Notes under the pieces: generated by a model
Database searches by the model: none
What the model was told of the DNA's origin: nothing
Seen by the model: the letters and a program-made list of their open reading frames with translations, nothing else
Program-made: the position numbers and the translations under genes
Source of the DNA: Megaleporinus macrocephalus
Taxonomy: Eukaryota; Chordata; Actinopteri; Characiformes; Anostomidae
NCBI GenBank assembly: GCA_021613375.1
Contig: CM038726.1
Location: 5,572,877 to 5,636,876, forward strand
DNA: 64,000 bases
Direction: 5' to 3'
In this document: piece after piece, positions 1-23,369 of the stretch
Position numbering within the stretch: the stretch's first letter is position 1
How the letters are laid out: the number at the start of each line of letters is the position of its first letter

Positions 1-442
1 CAAACTGCACACGGCTCATAATCTTTACCATCTTTACCAGTTTAATACCAGAATGATTGTGTAGTGTTTGTTATATTTCTGTTATATAAGTAAATGTACA
101 TTTAGGGTATTTCTGTTCACTAACACACCTGAGAAAATTGGTGTCATCTCTTTTTTAAATACATGACTTTTTACAGGTAGACTCATATGTATTAGTGGTT
201 GATCAGGTCCCTCTAGTGGTGGAAATGTTCATTGCACTCTGAAGCTAAATAGTGTCTCAATATTGCACTATTTTATTAATAAAGCTGTTTTATACTCACA
301 TGAAAGTCTACAATCATACAGAATCATATGTGGGATGATGAAAATATTTGACTTTTGAGAGAATGAAAATAAGAGCTTACTAGTGCTCTTGTGTGCTTCT
401 TACCTGCCTTTAAATAAAACAGTCCTTCTCAAACTAAATTAC

Positions 443-1830
443 CTTTCCACTCTCTCAGCTCCTTCTTTGCCTTCATCCTAAATCTCAGAAGTGATGTCGT
501 CCTTCAGCTCTTGAACCTCTGCCTCTTTCGACGAGTGTCTGCTGATCTCAGTGCCTGATATATATTTACATATGACAATATTAACTGGATGACTTTGCTA
601 CAACAACAGAACACAGGGAAAAGAAAACCTGACTGTTGACTTACCGTAGAGCAACTTTGTTTGACAGCAGCCATTATATTTTGATGAATAAAGCATTTGT
701 TTAACTAAAGAGAACCAAATCAATAACAACAGTTCAAGACTATTACACATTAATTAAAACCACAATACTGTCTGTTGTTTGTTCACATATGTTTATGCCG
801 AACTTGAGAATCCACATTATGCAGCTCTTCGTCCAGATGTGATAATATTCTTGATTTTTCTGTATAAATATTGAAGTAAATGTAAATAGTCTAAGTAAAT
901 GTGGCTGAATTTAATGTCTAGCTTAATGTGGGCTTTAAGGTGAATCTGTGTGATTAATACCAGATATACTTTAAAGTGCTGCAACCTGTCCAGGGTATTT
1001 TCTGCTTTCTGCCCAGTGAGAGCTGGGATAGGCCCCAGGACCCCCAAGACTTATTTTAGCATAGATTTCATTTTTAAAACGTTTCGTGAGAATAACCATC
1101 ATATAACACTGCACTAACACAGTCGTTAGAGTCACGATATTGTGGCCTTTAAAATTTTAAATCCAATTCCCATCCATCAACATAACATCACCCCAACTCT
1201 GCCACTGGCTGTGTAGATTTCACTCCTATTCTCTTTCCAGAATCTTCCTTTGGAGCAAATAAAGCATTGCATGTTATCACCAGTCCTCTTCTTAATTTTC
1301 CTTCACACTGAACTGATAACTAGTGTATCTAGATATAGAAGTTGACTATTGAGCTCCACTGTTATGGTAACGGTACTCACAGCTAGGCTAACACTGAACA
1401 ACGTCAGCTCTTATGGGTCACAGCTGTTAGCTAGATAGATACTGTTACCCTCACCGAGATAAACTAATGTTAACAAGCACCAGTCAGCAAAATAGTAAAT
1501 GTGTTTTACTGAAAAATCACTGAAACTGTCTTCAACTCACCGCTAAACCCGACACGGCCAGCGTTCAGTTTCAGCTGAGAGAGTCTGTTTCCACAAGATG
1601 TAGCTACACTTCTCGTTTGTTCCACAGCTGAAAAAGTGACTCCGGTTGGAGTTTGTACATGTCCGGGAGATTCACTTCTGATATTTCACACTTATGAAGA
1701 GTATTATGTGTGAAAAAGTCCACTAAAGCGTACTTGACTTTCACGGCGAGCGTCCCGTCAGATTAGCTCCGTTTACTTTATCAGAATGTCCGTTACAGTA
1801 TTCGGTCGCGAGACTTGATTTAAACGTTCC
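443..1830 (-). pseudogene. Divergent partner unit, inverted copy (three putative exons, decayed)
   Basis: Function unknown; I do not recognise the product. Putative exons on the minus strand are about 1830-1541 (CpG-rich, donor GTGAGT), 704-645 (acceptor CTCTTTAG, ATG at 674, donor GTAAGT) and 554-443 (acceptor TATATCAG, donor-like GTAATT). Translating from ATG 674 gives MAAVKQSCST and then only 16 more residues before a stop. In another frame, exon 3 encodes a heptad-like segment EVQELKDDITSEI that is interrupted by TAG. The other two copies keep a longer version of this coiled-coil frame, so a decayed gene or non-coding transcript is likely. An AATAAA lies near 290-300 on the minus strand. 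Confidence 0.4.
964..1060 (-). repeat. Dispersed fish repeat (CTGGGGCCTATCCCAGCTC-type)
   Basis: This contains the word-string 'GGGGGTCCTGGGGCCTATC' followed by CCAGCTCTCACTGGGC and a CCTGGACAGG block (minus strand). From memory this resembles a repeat tail dispersed through fish genomes, probably the 3' end of a non-LTR element. A second copy sits at 12868-12960 inside the homologous intron, so it was present before the spacer was duplicated. It is deleted from the third copy of the spacer. Confidence 0.5.
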
Positions 1831-2779
1831 GCGCGCCTGCTGTTATTTAAATACGCCTCGCGCGTCTCCTTATTACCCCGCAAACACAGTTACGTTGAAA
1901 TGTAATTCCTCGGAAAGTTGTAATAATGTTATCTGACAACGTTGTGACAATGTAGTAGCGACATTTTCAGTACGCAGTCACAGCCTCCTAGAATCCTTCA
2001 TACGTTCTATTATATTTACATGAAACTCCATTTTATTTAATAGTGACGCTGTGACAACTTTGTTTAGACAACGTAAAAAGCACCTTTTGACAACGTTGTA
2101 GCAACATTGTGTTTGCTGGGTCCTCAAAAGATAGCGCCTAAAAAGTGCTTCTGTAAGATAAAAATAGCCCTGATATAAAAATCCTTCTAAAAGAAGAAAC
2201 AGTACAAAATATTTCTTTAAGGTGATTTTTTTAATCAAAACATGTAAACTGCTCTAAAAAACACTTTTATCTAAATTAAGTACTGAACTAATCAAAAATC
2301 TATTTAACTGGGCCTTCACCTTGTGTGTGTTTCTTTATTAATAAAGCAGTATACTGAAATCGTTTCACAGAATAATGAATTATTTTGGGGGTTATAAACA
2401 TATATATGTTTATAAACATATTTATCATTAATTCACTTATTATAAGGTTTTATTTCTCAAAGATATTATGGTGACACTGAGAAACTTTTTAAACTTTTTA
2501 AGCAGACATTGTTCTTTTTAACTAATTGTTCTGTATGAAAGGTATATTGTTACATCAGTTGTACAAAGTACAATAACTGTTTATACTGTTATGAGTTAAC
2601 ACTGTAAACTGCAGTTTTACTGCTCATGCAGTTCCAAGATTAGATAAAACCCTACAGTTCTGAAAGAATGATGCAGGTCTGCTGACTCATGCAGGTCACA
2701 AGTTTTATCCAAGTTTTCTTTTTACAGTGTTTCCCATGAAAAGATATAAGAAAATATTTGAAGAAATGTGAGGTGTAGT

Positions 2780-4009
2780 CACTTTTGTGAGATACTGTAT
2801 ATACTCTATTATTTATTTATTTTTTTGGCACTGAAACATGAAATTTAAATGTAGTTAAGATTCAGTTTGTTTTATACACACTTTTGAATAGTAGTGTTAT
2901 GGTAGTGTACAGAAGTTTATTTATCCATGATTTTATAATTTACTACAGATTTTATTAATCTACAGGGTGAGTTAAAAGTTCCAGTACACCCTTTTATTTC
3001 AGAAATGAAAGGGAAAATTACATATCTGAATACCCCTACAAGTAATAGGTGAGGGGGCCTATCTTTTAGGCTATGTAACATCAACCACAATGATCAACAT
3101 GTTCAGTGTGCTAAGCTAACTGTTATATTGTGGAGGAAATATCAGGCACAACAAGAAGAAAATAGAAACACCCTTGCTCAACATTTTATATCATGAAATT
3201 TATTAATAAAATTGTACAAAATTGAGACACAAATTTCCTAAAATTCTTTTAGCAGCTGTTTTTATTCCTGTCATTAAAACACAGTGTTCATCCATACGGC
3301 CTCGTACCTCGTTATTGTAAATAAAGTTACTGTTTAATAAGTACATAAGAATGTAAAAGGATTTTCTTATCTTATCATCTTCAAAGTGCTGTTAACAATT
3401 CCACCACTGGAGGGAGCTGATAAACCACTAATACATATGAGTTTTCCTGTACAGTCATGTATTAAAAGAGATGTAAAAGAGATGATCCCAATTTTCTCAG
3501 GTGTGTTACTGAACAGAAATACCCTAAATGTACATTTACTTAACAAAAATATAACAAACACTACACAATCATTCTGGTATTAAACTTTAAAAAAGATTGT
3601 AAATTTAAGTGCTTGAAGTATTTGTAGAATTAAACATGAACAAATGATTAAAAAAACTTGCTGGGGAGCATTTTAACAACATATATACTCTATAATTTAA
3701 ATTCACTATTTTTATTTATCTTTAAATAAATTTAATTTTTGCTGAAACATGAGATTTAAATATAGTTACGATTCTGAAAAACACTTAAGCAGTTTGTTCA
3801 AACTTTTGACTGGTAGTGTTTATGAATTGTTCGATTCATTGTATGAAAACTTTGTCATTTGTACAGAACTTTATTTATTTATGATTTTATAATTTACTAC
3901 AGATTCTTTTAAACTATAATTAAAAACTTACCTGGTTCCTTATGTAAAAAGTGTCAGTAATATTCTGATTGTATCTATAAGATAATCATCATATTCAATA
4001 TATAAATCA
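2780..4009 (-). other. 3' flank of finTRIM A with Tc1-like terminal relic
   Basis: No gene was seen here. The block 3100-3600 matches 30.77-31.2 kb (right edge of the array) and 13.87-14.1 kb, in direct orientation. 3660-3940 matches the 3' flank of finTRIM B and contains the Tc1-like end 'CAAACTTTTGACTGGTAGTG' (about 3800). 2800-2970 is a second, more diverged partial copy of the same flank. Confidence 0.6.
3870..3879 (-). terminator. Polyadenylation signals of finTRIM A
   Basis: Two overlapping AATAAA hexamers (AATAAATAAA on the minus strand) lie about 135 bp downstream of the stop codon. The same hexamers occur at the same distance in copy B (15098-15107). This is a motif-based call only. 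Confidence 0.5.
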
Positions 4010-10657
<6,648 letters not shown>

Positions 10658-10700
10658 TTTCCTGAAATGCTAGACGGAGAGAGAGCAGCACTCTGAGATT

Positions 10701-10717
10701 AGTTTCGTTTCTCTGAA
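10701..10717 (-). promoter_or_regulatory. ISRE-like and GAS-like composite site upstream of finTRIM A
   Basis: AGTTTCGTTTCT (plus strand as written) matches the ISRE consensus AGTTTCNNTTTC. TTCTCTGAA, overlapping its end, matches the STAT GAS form TTCNNNGAA. It lies 44 bp upstream of the ATG and is conserved in all three copies. A site this close to the ATG implies a very short 5' UTR or a position within the UTR. Confidence 0.6.
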
Positions 10718-10719
10718 CT

Positions 10720-11590
10720 GAGTAGGAGGAACTTGTTCTGGTTCTCTGTTGGTTATTGTGTCATAGTAAGGAGGAGGAGAAAGAAAGAAGGAGAAGGAGG
10801 AGAAAACCAATAGAGACACATAAAATACATGTGGAGCATAATAATGGATTAAATAGATTCCAAAAAAATGTATGAGCTAAAAGGTAAAAACAAATTGAAG
10901 GCTGCCAAATATGATCTTATACTGTACTAGATACTGGATGCACAGAAAAAGCATTCAGACCCTTTGATTTTGTTATTTAAGGTAACTCCAGTGTACATAT
11001 CAACTTCAAACTCAATGTATAAAGTATTTTTAGACTGCCAGATAGTGAAGTGTGAGTCAACCCTGATTTGTTGATCTTAGACACTTCCATTCACAATGAA
11101 CTGCAGTCGTCCGACAGTATATTGTAGCATAAAGCAGTTTCAATGAAGTGCGTTGTGCAGTTTTTATAGTACATACTTAAAATACAGCAGTACCTGGTTG
11201 CCAGTGACCTGCATATGTGAGCAGACCTGCGTTATTCTTTCAGAACTGTAGTTTTTTATCTGCTCTTGGTAAAACTGCAGTGTACAGTGTTAACTCATAA
11301 CAGTATAAAGAGTTATTGTTCTTATTGTATATTGTTTTAGGAGTGTTATTATGTTGTTACAATGTTGTCAAAATGTGGTGGTTTTTACATTGTTTTTACA
11401 TTGTTTACGGTATTATTAATACTTATTGGGAACTACTAACTGAATAGAACGTATGAAGGATTCTAGGAGGCTGTGACTGGTACCGACAATGTTGCCACTA
11501 CGTTCTCACTACATTGTCAGATAACGTTCTTACAACTTTCTGAGGAATTATATTTCAACGTTGACACAACGTAACTGTGTTAGCGGGGTA
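10720..11590. promoter_or_regulatory. Intergenic region between finTRIM A and its divergent partner
   Basis: No gene was seen. The 5' part is purine-rich (GGAGGAGAAAGAAAGAAGG type). About 10930-11030 holds a Tc1-like relic with a 'CATTCAGACCC' word that is shared with 20290-20400. 11200-11580 matches the left edge in inverted orientation and is rich in AACGTTG-like words. Confidence 0.45.
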
Positions 11591-11599
11591 ATAAGGAGA

Positions 11600-13870
11600 C
11601 GTGTTTAAATGACAGCAGGCGCGCGGAACGTTTAAATCAAGTCTCGCGACCGAATACTGTAACGGACATTCTGATAAAGTAAACGGAGCTAATCTGACGA
11701 GACGCTCGCCGTGAAAGTCAAGTACGCTTTAGTGGACTTTTTCACACATAATACTCTTCATAAGTGTGAAATATCAGAAGTGAATCTCCCGGACATGTAC
11801 AAACTCAAGCCGGAGTCACTTTTTCAGCTGTGGAACAAACGAGAAGTGTAGCTACATCTTGTGGAAACGGACTCCCTCAGCTGAAACTGGACGCTGGCCG
11901 TGTCGGGTTTAGCGGTGAGTTGAGGACAGTTTCAGTGATTTTTCAGTAAAACACATTTACTATTTTGCTGACTGGTGTTTATTAACATTAGTTTACCTCA
12001 GTGAGGGTAACAGTATCTATCTAGCTAACAGCTGTGACCCATAAGAGCTGACGTTGTTCAGTGTTAGCCTAGCTGTGAGTAACGTTACCATAACAGTGGA
12101 GCTCAATAGACAACTTCTATATCTAGCTTCACTACTAGTATAGACTGGTGACAACTTACATCTGATCCAAAGGAAGATTCTGGAAAGAGAAAAAGAGAGA
12201 AATCTACACAGCCAGTGGCTGAGTTGGGATGATGTCATCATTGGTGTGTGGATTTAAGGTTCATAAACACCACAATATCGTGACACTAATAACTGATACA
12301 GTGTTTTCTGATGGTTATTCTAATGAAACGTTATCAATATGAAATCTATAGTGAAATATGTAGTAAATTATCACTCATATTAATGAGACTCTGTTTTGTT
12401 TACAAAAAACATGTTGCAAGAATAACAGCACCAGGCATAACTGTGTTATAGTCATGATGATATGCCGTCAAAACCTTTTTTCCACTTTCAGTAACTATAA
12501 TTGGCATATTTCATCATTCACACAGGACAGGAGTTCATTTAAGGTTTTATCTGGTTTTGATATATTCAGAGAATTTACTAAAGAGAGTTTTGTTTGTTAC
12601 TCCAATACATCACATGTAGAGAATGTGCTCTCTTACAGGAATGAAAAATAGAGTAAATAAACTAAAAGAAAGTCATTGTATATCTGTATCATGGTTAAGG
12701 CACATAATAACGTCTGGTCATGGTTCAGTGCTGATTTTGTGAGGATATTTTTATCTATTTTAAATTTTTTAAAAATCATTTTGATTAAAATGTTAGCCTT
12801 TACTTCTCAGTACCAAACACTGTTGGCTGTGATAACATCATTTTATCTTCTGAACCACTTATCCTTTTGGTGCACAGGGATGCTGGGGCCTATCCCAGCT
12901 CTCCCTGGGCAAAAGGCAGGAAATACCCTGGAAAGGTCACCAGTCTTTTTGCCTATAATTTTTTTTGCCTGTGTATCTGGTATTAATCACACAGATTAAC
13001 CTTCCAGACCACACTAACCTGTATTTCAACTCTAAATATGAGTATACAAAAGAATCAAGAATATAATCACATGTCTGGATGAAGTAAAAGCTGTGGAAGA
13101 GATGTAGGTTCTCTAGTCTGCATAAACATATGTGAACAAACAACAGGCAGTATCATAGCTTTGATTAATTTGTAATAGTCTTGAACTGTTCTTACTCAAT
13201 AGTTGCTTTTATGATTTTTATTCTTTTATACAGGAATAATTTTCAGTTAAGGCAAAGATGAAAAATCTAAACAAATGCTTCATTCATCAAAATATAATGG
13301 CTGCTGTCAAACACAGTTGCTCTACAGTGAGTCAACAGTCAAGATTTCTTTTTCCTGTGATTTATTATTTTAGAAAAGCCATGAAGTTAATGTGGTCACG
13401 TGTAAATATATACGTCAGCAGATAACAACTCGTCGAAGAAACAGAGAAACTGAAAATAGAGATTCAAGAGCTGAAAGAAGACAACATTTCTGAGGTTTTG
13501 AAAGAAAGCAGAGAAGTAGCGGAGAGGGTGGAAAGGTTAACAGGCTGTTTTATTTTTAGGTCTGGAAAAGCCAGCTAAGAAGATCACAAGACCACTAATA
13601 AGCTCTTGTTTTTATTCTCTCAAAAGTCAAATATTTTCATCATCCCACATATGACTCTGCATGATTGCAGACTTTCATGTGAGTTTAACAGGTATTTGAA
13701 ACCCCCTTTAACATGACAGTGGGTTTTTACTGGTAAACCACACAAGCTAACTTTTATAATGTGGATTAGTTATGTGTGTTATAAAGTTCTACAGATATCA
13801 GACAAAACAATAAAAACATTTTAAACATTAACAAACATTGTATGTAACAGCTTTATTAATAAAATTGTGC
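11600..13870 (+). pseudogene. Divergent partner unit, copy 1 (head-to-head with finTRIM A)
   Basis: Not a family I recognise. Putative exons are about 11640-11914 (CpG-rich, donor GCG/GTGAGT), 13234-13326 (acceptor TTTTATACAG, two ATGs, donor GTGAGT) and 13418-13535 (acceptor ACGTCAG, donor-like GTTAAC). Poly(A)-like AATAAA is near 13856. Joined, exons 2-3 give a 47-aa frame from ATG 13258. A second frame of exon 3 encodes a charged heptad-like segment (LVEETEKLKIEIQELK and following), bounded by a stop immediately upstream. No copy gives one long open frame, so this may be a pseudogene, a non-coding RNA or a gene whose exons I have mis-set. Confidence 0.4.
12868..12960 (+). repeat. Dispersed fish repeat, second copy
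   Basis: GGATGCTGGGGCCTATCCCA followed by GCTCTCCCTGGGC and a CCTGGAAAGG block; same family as 964-1060, in the homologous intron. Confidence 0.5.
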
Positions 13871-14590
13871 AATATTGAGACACTAATTAGTTTCAGAGTG
13901 CAATGAACATTTTGGAGCTGATAAACCACAAATTCTTATGAGACTTCCTGTAAAAACTCATGTATTTAAAAAGAGATGATCCCAATTTTCTCAGGTGTGT
14001 TAGTGAACAGATATACACTAAATGTACATTTACTTAACAAACATATAACAAACACTTCATTCTGGTATTAAATTCTATAAATTATATGTTCAAGTACTTG
14101 AAGTATTTGTAGAATTAAACATGAACAAATTACACACACACCTTGACCTGGTGATCATTCAGATCACTTGTTTTTTTTAACAGTGTGGTGTCACCTGATC
14201 CAGTTCGTAGAGAAATGTGGGGTAAAGATCATGAGCCGTGTGCAGTTTGTAGGTTGTTGGGAATAAAAAGCTCTTTGTACAGTGAAGATCGTCCCATTAC
14301 ACTGTAGTGTGTCGAGTGAAAAGAAACTAGTTCACTGCTATTAGCAATGAGGTCACCTGCTGTTCTTTCACACTGCTGCTGTGTTTAATCATATATTTCA
14401 GTAAGACCACCCTGATATTCCATATTTCTACAATTAACATACACAAGCTGATCAATCAGATCAGGGATTTTAAGTGTGTGATGTTCAGTGATCATACTAA
14501 CTCCTCTCTTTATTTCAGACAGGTGGAGTTTATTTCATACACACATATACACTCTAACTGTACAACTCGTTCATCACCAGCTTCTGAACA
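13870..14590. other. Spacer between partner copy 1 and finTRIM B
   Basis: No gene was seen. It matches 21.97-22.67 kb nearly throughout, the left edge 1-250 in inverted orientation, and 30.95-31.35 kb, so it is a shared part of the array repeat unit. Confidence 0.6.
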
Positions 14591-14600
14591 ATGTACAGAG

Positions 14601-15070
14601 CCAGTTTGGACCACCTACTCATAGAAGGGTTTTCCTTTATTTCACCATCTTACATATTAGAATAACAGTGTAGATATCAAATGTATGAAAAATCACATGT
14701 GGAATTATGCAGAGACTAAACAGTGTTTAACTAATTAGACTGTCTTCCAGTTTAGATCTTTTTAGAAAGTAGCCCCTTTAGCTTGATGCAGTTTTACACT
14801 TGATTATTCTTTACAGCAGCTTCATGAGGAACCACCTGAGATACTTTTCCAACAGGACTGAAGAACAAACACACAAACCGAGACCTTGTTGATGCTAAAA
14901 ACACTTGCTGAGGATCATCTTAACACATATACTCTATAATTTAAATTCACTATTTTTATCTTGAAATAAATTTCATATACACTGAAACATGAGATTTAAA
15001 TGTAGTTATGATTCTGAAAAATACTTAAACAGTTTGTTGTATTCAAACTTTTGACTGGTAGTGTTTATGA
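14601..15070. mobile_element. Tc1-like non-autonomous element in 3' flank of finTRIM B
   Basis: The left end reads CAGTTTGGACCACCTACTCA and the right end TTCAAACTTTTGACTGGTAG, which are inverted relatives of a Tc1-type terminus. The interior 'AGCAGCTTCATGAGGAACCA' matches the Tc1-like element at 35961-36682. The same insertion is in the flank of finTRIM C (22677-22990) and its right end is in that of A (about 3800), so it predates the duplications. Confidence 0.7.
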
Positions 15071-15097
15071 ATTGTTCAACTTTGTCATTTACAGAAC

Positions 15098-15107
15098 TTT
15101 ATTTATT
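15098..15107 (-). terminator. Polyadenylation signals of finTRIM B
   Basis: AATAAATAAA on the minus strand, about 135 bp after the stop codon, as in copy A. Confidence 0.5.
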
Positions 15108-15237
15108 TATGATTTTATCATTTACTACAGATTCTATTAATCTATAATTAAAAACTAACCAGGTTCATAATGTAAAAAGTGTCAGTAATATTCTGAATGT
15201 ATCTATGAGATAATCATCATATTCAATATATAAATCA

Positions 15238-19976
<4,739 letters not shown>

Positions 19977-20019
19977 TTTTCTGAACTGCTAGACGGAGAG
20001 AGAGCAGCACTCTGAGATC

Positions 20020-20036
20020 AGTTTCGTTTCTCTGAA
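20020..20036 (-). promoter_or_regulatory. ISRE-like and GAS-like composite site upstream of finTRIM B
   Basis: AGTTTCGTTTCT plus overlapping TTCTCTGAA, 44 bp upstream of the ATG at 19976, as in copies A and C. Confidence 0.6.
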
Positions 20037-20039
20037 CTG

Positions 20040-20870
20040 AGTAGCAGGAACTTCCTGGTTCTCTGTTGGTTCATGAGTCATAGAGAGGGGGAGCAGAAAG
20101 AAAGGGGGAGGAGAAAGGAAGAGGAGGAGAGAGAGAGGGAAAACCAAAAGAGAATGAAATAGACACATGAAATACATGTGGAGCACAATAATGGATAAAA
20201 TAGATTAAAATATGTATGAGCCAAAAGGTAAAAAGAAGCTGACGACTGTCAATCATAATCTAATACTGTACTATATACTATATAGACAGATGTACAGTGT
20301 CAGGGAAAAAGTATTCAGATACCTTTCTTTTTGATATTTAATGTACTTCCAGTGTACATATCAACTTCAAACTCACTTTTAACTTTATGCACATAAATAA
20401 GAACAAAAGTGGGTGTTTATAAACATTATGCTCGCAGTAGAAATGTTATAAACAGTCTCATTAAAAAACAATTAAAATTAGTTTAAACATTGTTTCATGT
20501 TTTATGAATTTTTGTGTTTTACAAACATTAAGTGTTTAGTTGTTGCACACGAGAAAAGTTAGTAGTGCGTCCAGTTGTAGAGTTTCCTTGGCTATGTGCT
20601 TGATCTTATACACCTGTTTGTAATGAGTGTGGCTAAAACACCAGAGCTTAGTATTTGGAGGACTGTCTATGTTAAGGCTGCAAAATAGCTGCATCACAGT
20701 TCTTGTAGTGTCCACTAAGGCCAACTTCTTGCTGCTTTACACAAAAACAATAGTGGAATAGTGTACGAGAGAATCTGCACAATATAATTTACTTAAATTC
20801 ATCTTAACATAGAAAATCTTAAAGAACTTGAGTGATAAGTACTGTTAGCGTATAATGCAGTCCATCCAAT
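20040..20870. other. Intergenic region between finTRIM B and partner copy 2
   Basis: No gene was seen. It has a purine-rich block (20090-20150), a Tc1-like relic around 20290-20390 (GGGAAAAAGTATTCAGATAC) shared with copy A, and about 450 bp not obviously matched in the other spacers. Confidence 0.45.
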
Positions 20871-20874
20871 AAGG

Positions 20875-21970
20875 AGACACGCTAAGCGTGTTTAAATGAC
20901 AGCAGGCGCGCGGAACGTTTAAATCAAGTCTTTGACCGAATACTATACCGGACATTCTGCTAAAGTAAACGGAGCTAATCTGACGGGACGCTCGCCGTGG
21001 AAGTCAAGTACGCTTTAGTGGACTTTTCACACATAATACTCTTCATAAGTGTGAAATATCTGATACAGTGTATCTGGTATTTATCACACAGATTAACCTT
21101 ACAGACCACACTAACCTGTATTTCAACTCTGAATATGAGTATAAAAAAGAATCAAGAATATAATCACATGTCTGGATGAAGTAAAAGCTGTGGAAGAGAT
21201 GTAGGTTCTCTAGTCTGCATAAACATATGTAAACAAACAACAGGCAGTATCATAGCTTTGATTAATTTGTAATAGTCTTGAACTGTTATTACTGAATAGG
21301 TGCTTTTATGATTTTTATTCTTTTATACAGGAATAACTTCCAGTTAAGGCAAAGATGAAACATTTAAATATAATGGCTGCTGTCAAACACAGTTGCATTA
21401 CAGTGAATCAACAGTCAAGATTTCTTTTTCCTGTGATTTGTTATTTTAGCAAAGCCATGCAGTTAATGTGGTCATGTGTAAATATATACGTCAGCAGATA
21501 ACAACTCGTCGAAGAAACAGAGAAACTGAAAATAGAGATTCAAAAGCTGAAAGAAGACAACATTTCTGAGGTTTTAAAGGAAAGCAGAGAAGGAGCGGAG
21601 AGGGTGGAAAGGTACTTTAGGTTGAGAAGGCCTGTTTTATTTTTAGGTCTGGAAAAAAACAAGCTAAGAAGATCACAAGACCACTAATAAGCTCTTGTTT
21701 TTATTCTCTCAAAAATCAAACATTTTTATCATCCCACATATGACTCTGCATGATTGTAGACTTTCATGTGAGTTTAACAGGTATTTGAAACCCCCTTTAA
21801 CATGACAGTGGGTTTTTACTGGTAAACCACACAAGCTAACTTTTATAATGTGGATTAGTTATGTGTGTTATTATAAAGTTCTACAGATATCAGACAAAAC
21901 AATAAAAAATAATAACACATTTTAAACACTAACAAACATTGTATGTAACATCTTTATTAATAAAATAGTG
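20875..21970 (+). pseudogene. Divergent partner unit, copy 2 (5' deletion)
   Basis: Homologous to 11600-13870, but the sequence jumps at about 21060 from inside exon 1 to the end of intron 1. The exon-1 donor and about 1.2 kb are missing. Putative exon 2 is 21331-21402 (donor GTGAAT, weaker than copy 1) and exon 3 is 21495-21611 (donor-like GTACTT). The coiled-coil frame of exon 3 is intact (LVEETEKLKIEIQKLK and following) and runs to a stop after the splice-like site. With its first donor gone this copy is probably not expressed in the original way. Confidence 0.4.
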
Positions 21971-22676
21971 CAATATTGAGACACTAATTAGTTTCAGAGT
22001 GCAATGAACATCTGTAAACCTTCCTGTAAAACCTCATGTATTTAAAAAAGAGATGATCCCAATTTTCTCAGGTGTGTTAGTGAACAGATATAAACTAAAT
22101 GTACATTTACTTAACAAAAATATAACACACACTTCATTCTGGTATTAAACTCTATAAATTATATGTTCAAGTGCTTGAAGTATTTGTAGAATTTATCATG
22201 AACAAATTACACACACACTTTGACCTGGTGATCATTCACTTGTTTTTTTACAGTGTGGTGTCACCTGATCCAGTTCAGTAGAGAAATGTGGGGTAAAGAT
22301 TATGAGCCGTGTGCAGTTTGTAGGTTGTGGGGGATAAAAAGCTCTTTGTACAGTAAAGATCATCCCATTAGACTGTAGTGTGTCGAGTGAAAAGAAACTA
22401 GTTTACTGCTATTAGCAATGAGGTCACCTGCTGTTCTTTCACACTGCTGCTGTGTTTAATCATATATTTCAGTAAGACCACCCTGATATTCCATATTTCT
22501 ACAATAAACATACACAAGCTGATCAATCAGATCAGATCAGTGATTTTAAATGTGTGATGTTCAGTTATCATACGAACTTCTCTCTTTATTTCAGACAGGT
22601 GGAGTTTATTTCACACACACTTATACACTCTAACTGTACAACACATTTATCACCAGCTTCTGAACAAAGTTTAGAA

Positions 22677-22990
22677 CCAGTTTGGACCACCTACTCATAG
22701 AAGGGTCTTCCTCTGTTTCACCATCTTATGTATTAGAACAGCAATAAAGACATTAAAAGTATGAAATATCACATGTGGAATTATGCAGAGACACTGTTAA
22801 ACTAATCAGACTGTTTTCCAGTTTAGATCTTATTAGAAAGTAGCCCCTTTAGCTTGATGCAGTTTTACACTTGATTATTCTCTCCAGCAGCTTCATGAGG
22901 AACCACCTGAGATACTTTTCCAACAGGACTGAAGAACAAACAAAAAAGCTGAGACTATGTTGTTGTTAAAACACTTGGTGGGGAGAATTT
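22677..22990. mobile_element. Tc1-like element, 3' flank of finTRIM C (right end lost)
   Basis: The left part is almost identical to 14601-14900. The right terminus is missing because the sequence changes at about 23000, where unrelated DNA carrying a LINE-like fragment begins. Confidence 0.65.
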
Positions 22991-23369
22991 TAACCATGTA
23001 TTCACTCATTTAAATTCATTATTTTAGCTCACAGGTTGTAGCTCTGTTTTACAGTGTAGATAAATGTAACATCATTACACTAGTTATAGTGAAATCTGCT
23101 GTCACTGCATAAAACCCCAGAAACTGATAAAAGTTTTTTAGAAAGCTCAGTCTTTTGAGTAAACATATATAGCTGCACCACATAGTGATACAGAAGAGCT
23201 GTTTAACTCCCCTAGAGACTTCCAGGTCACATTATGGATAACAAATAATAACAGATCGCCAGTGTTGCCCCAATTCATATGGTAAGTAAGTCCAAAAAGA
23301 GTCGAATATGGGCCAAATTTCTTTGGCCTAAATGTCCTTGGGATTGTCATTCATCATTTTTAGCGTTGT

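Larger units (their letters stand above)
1..2760. repeat. Inverted copy of the finTRIM array spacer (left edge of array)
   Basis: Read on the minus strand, this stretch matches the plus strand of roughly 11.2-14.25 kb. Shared blocks include the CpG-rich first-exon segment of the divergent partner unit (1541-1830 against 11640-11914), a block ending in the same CGGGTTTAGCG/GTGAGT donor, and the block rich in ACAACGTTG-like words at 1860-2110 (against 11340-11590). The first bases match about 14.25 kb in inverted orientation, so the duplication continues beyond the left edge. Similarity is good but not perfect, with several indels. The switch back to direct orientation occurs around 2.78-3.1 kb. 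Confidence 0.75.
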
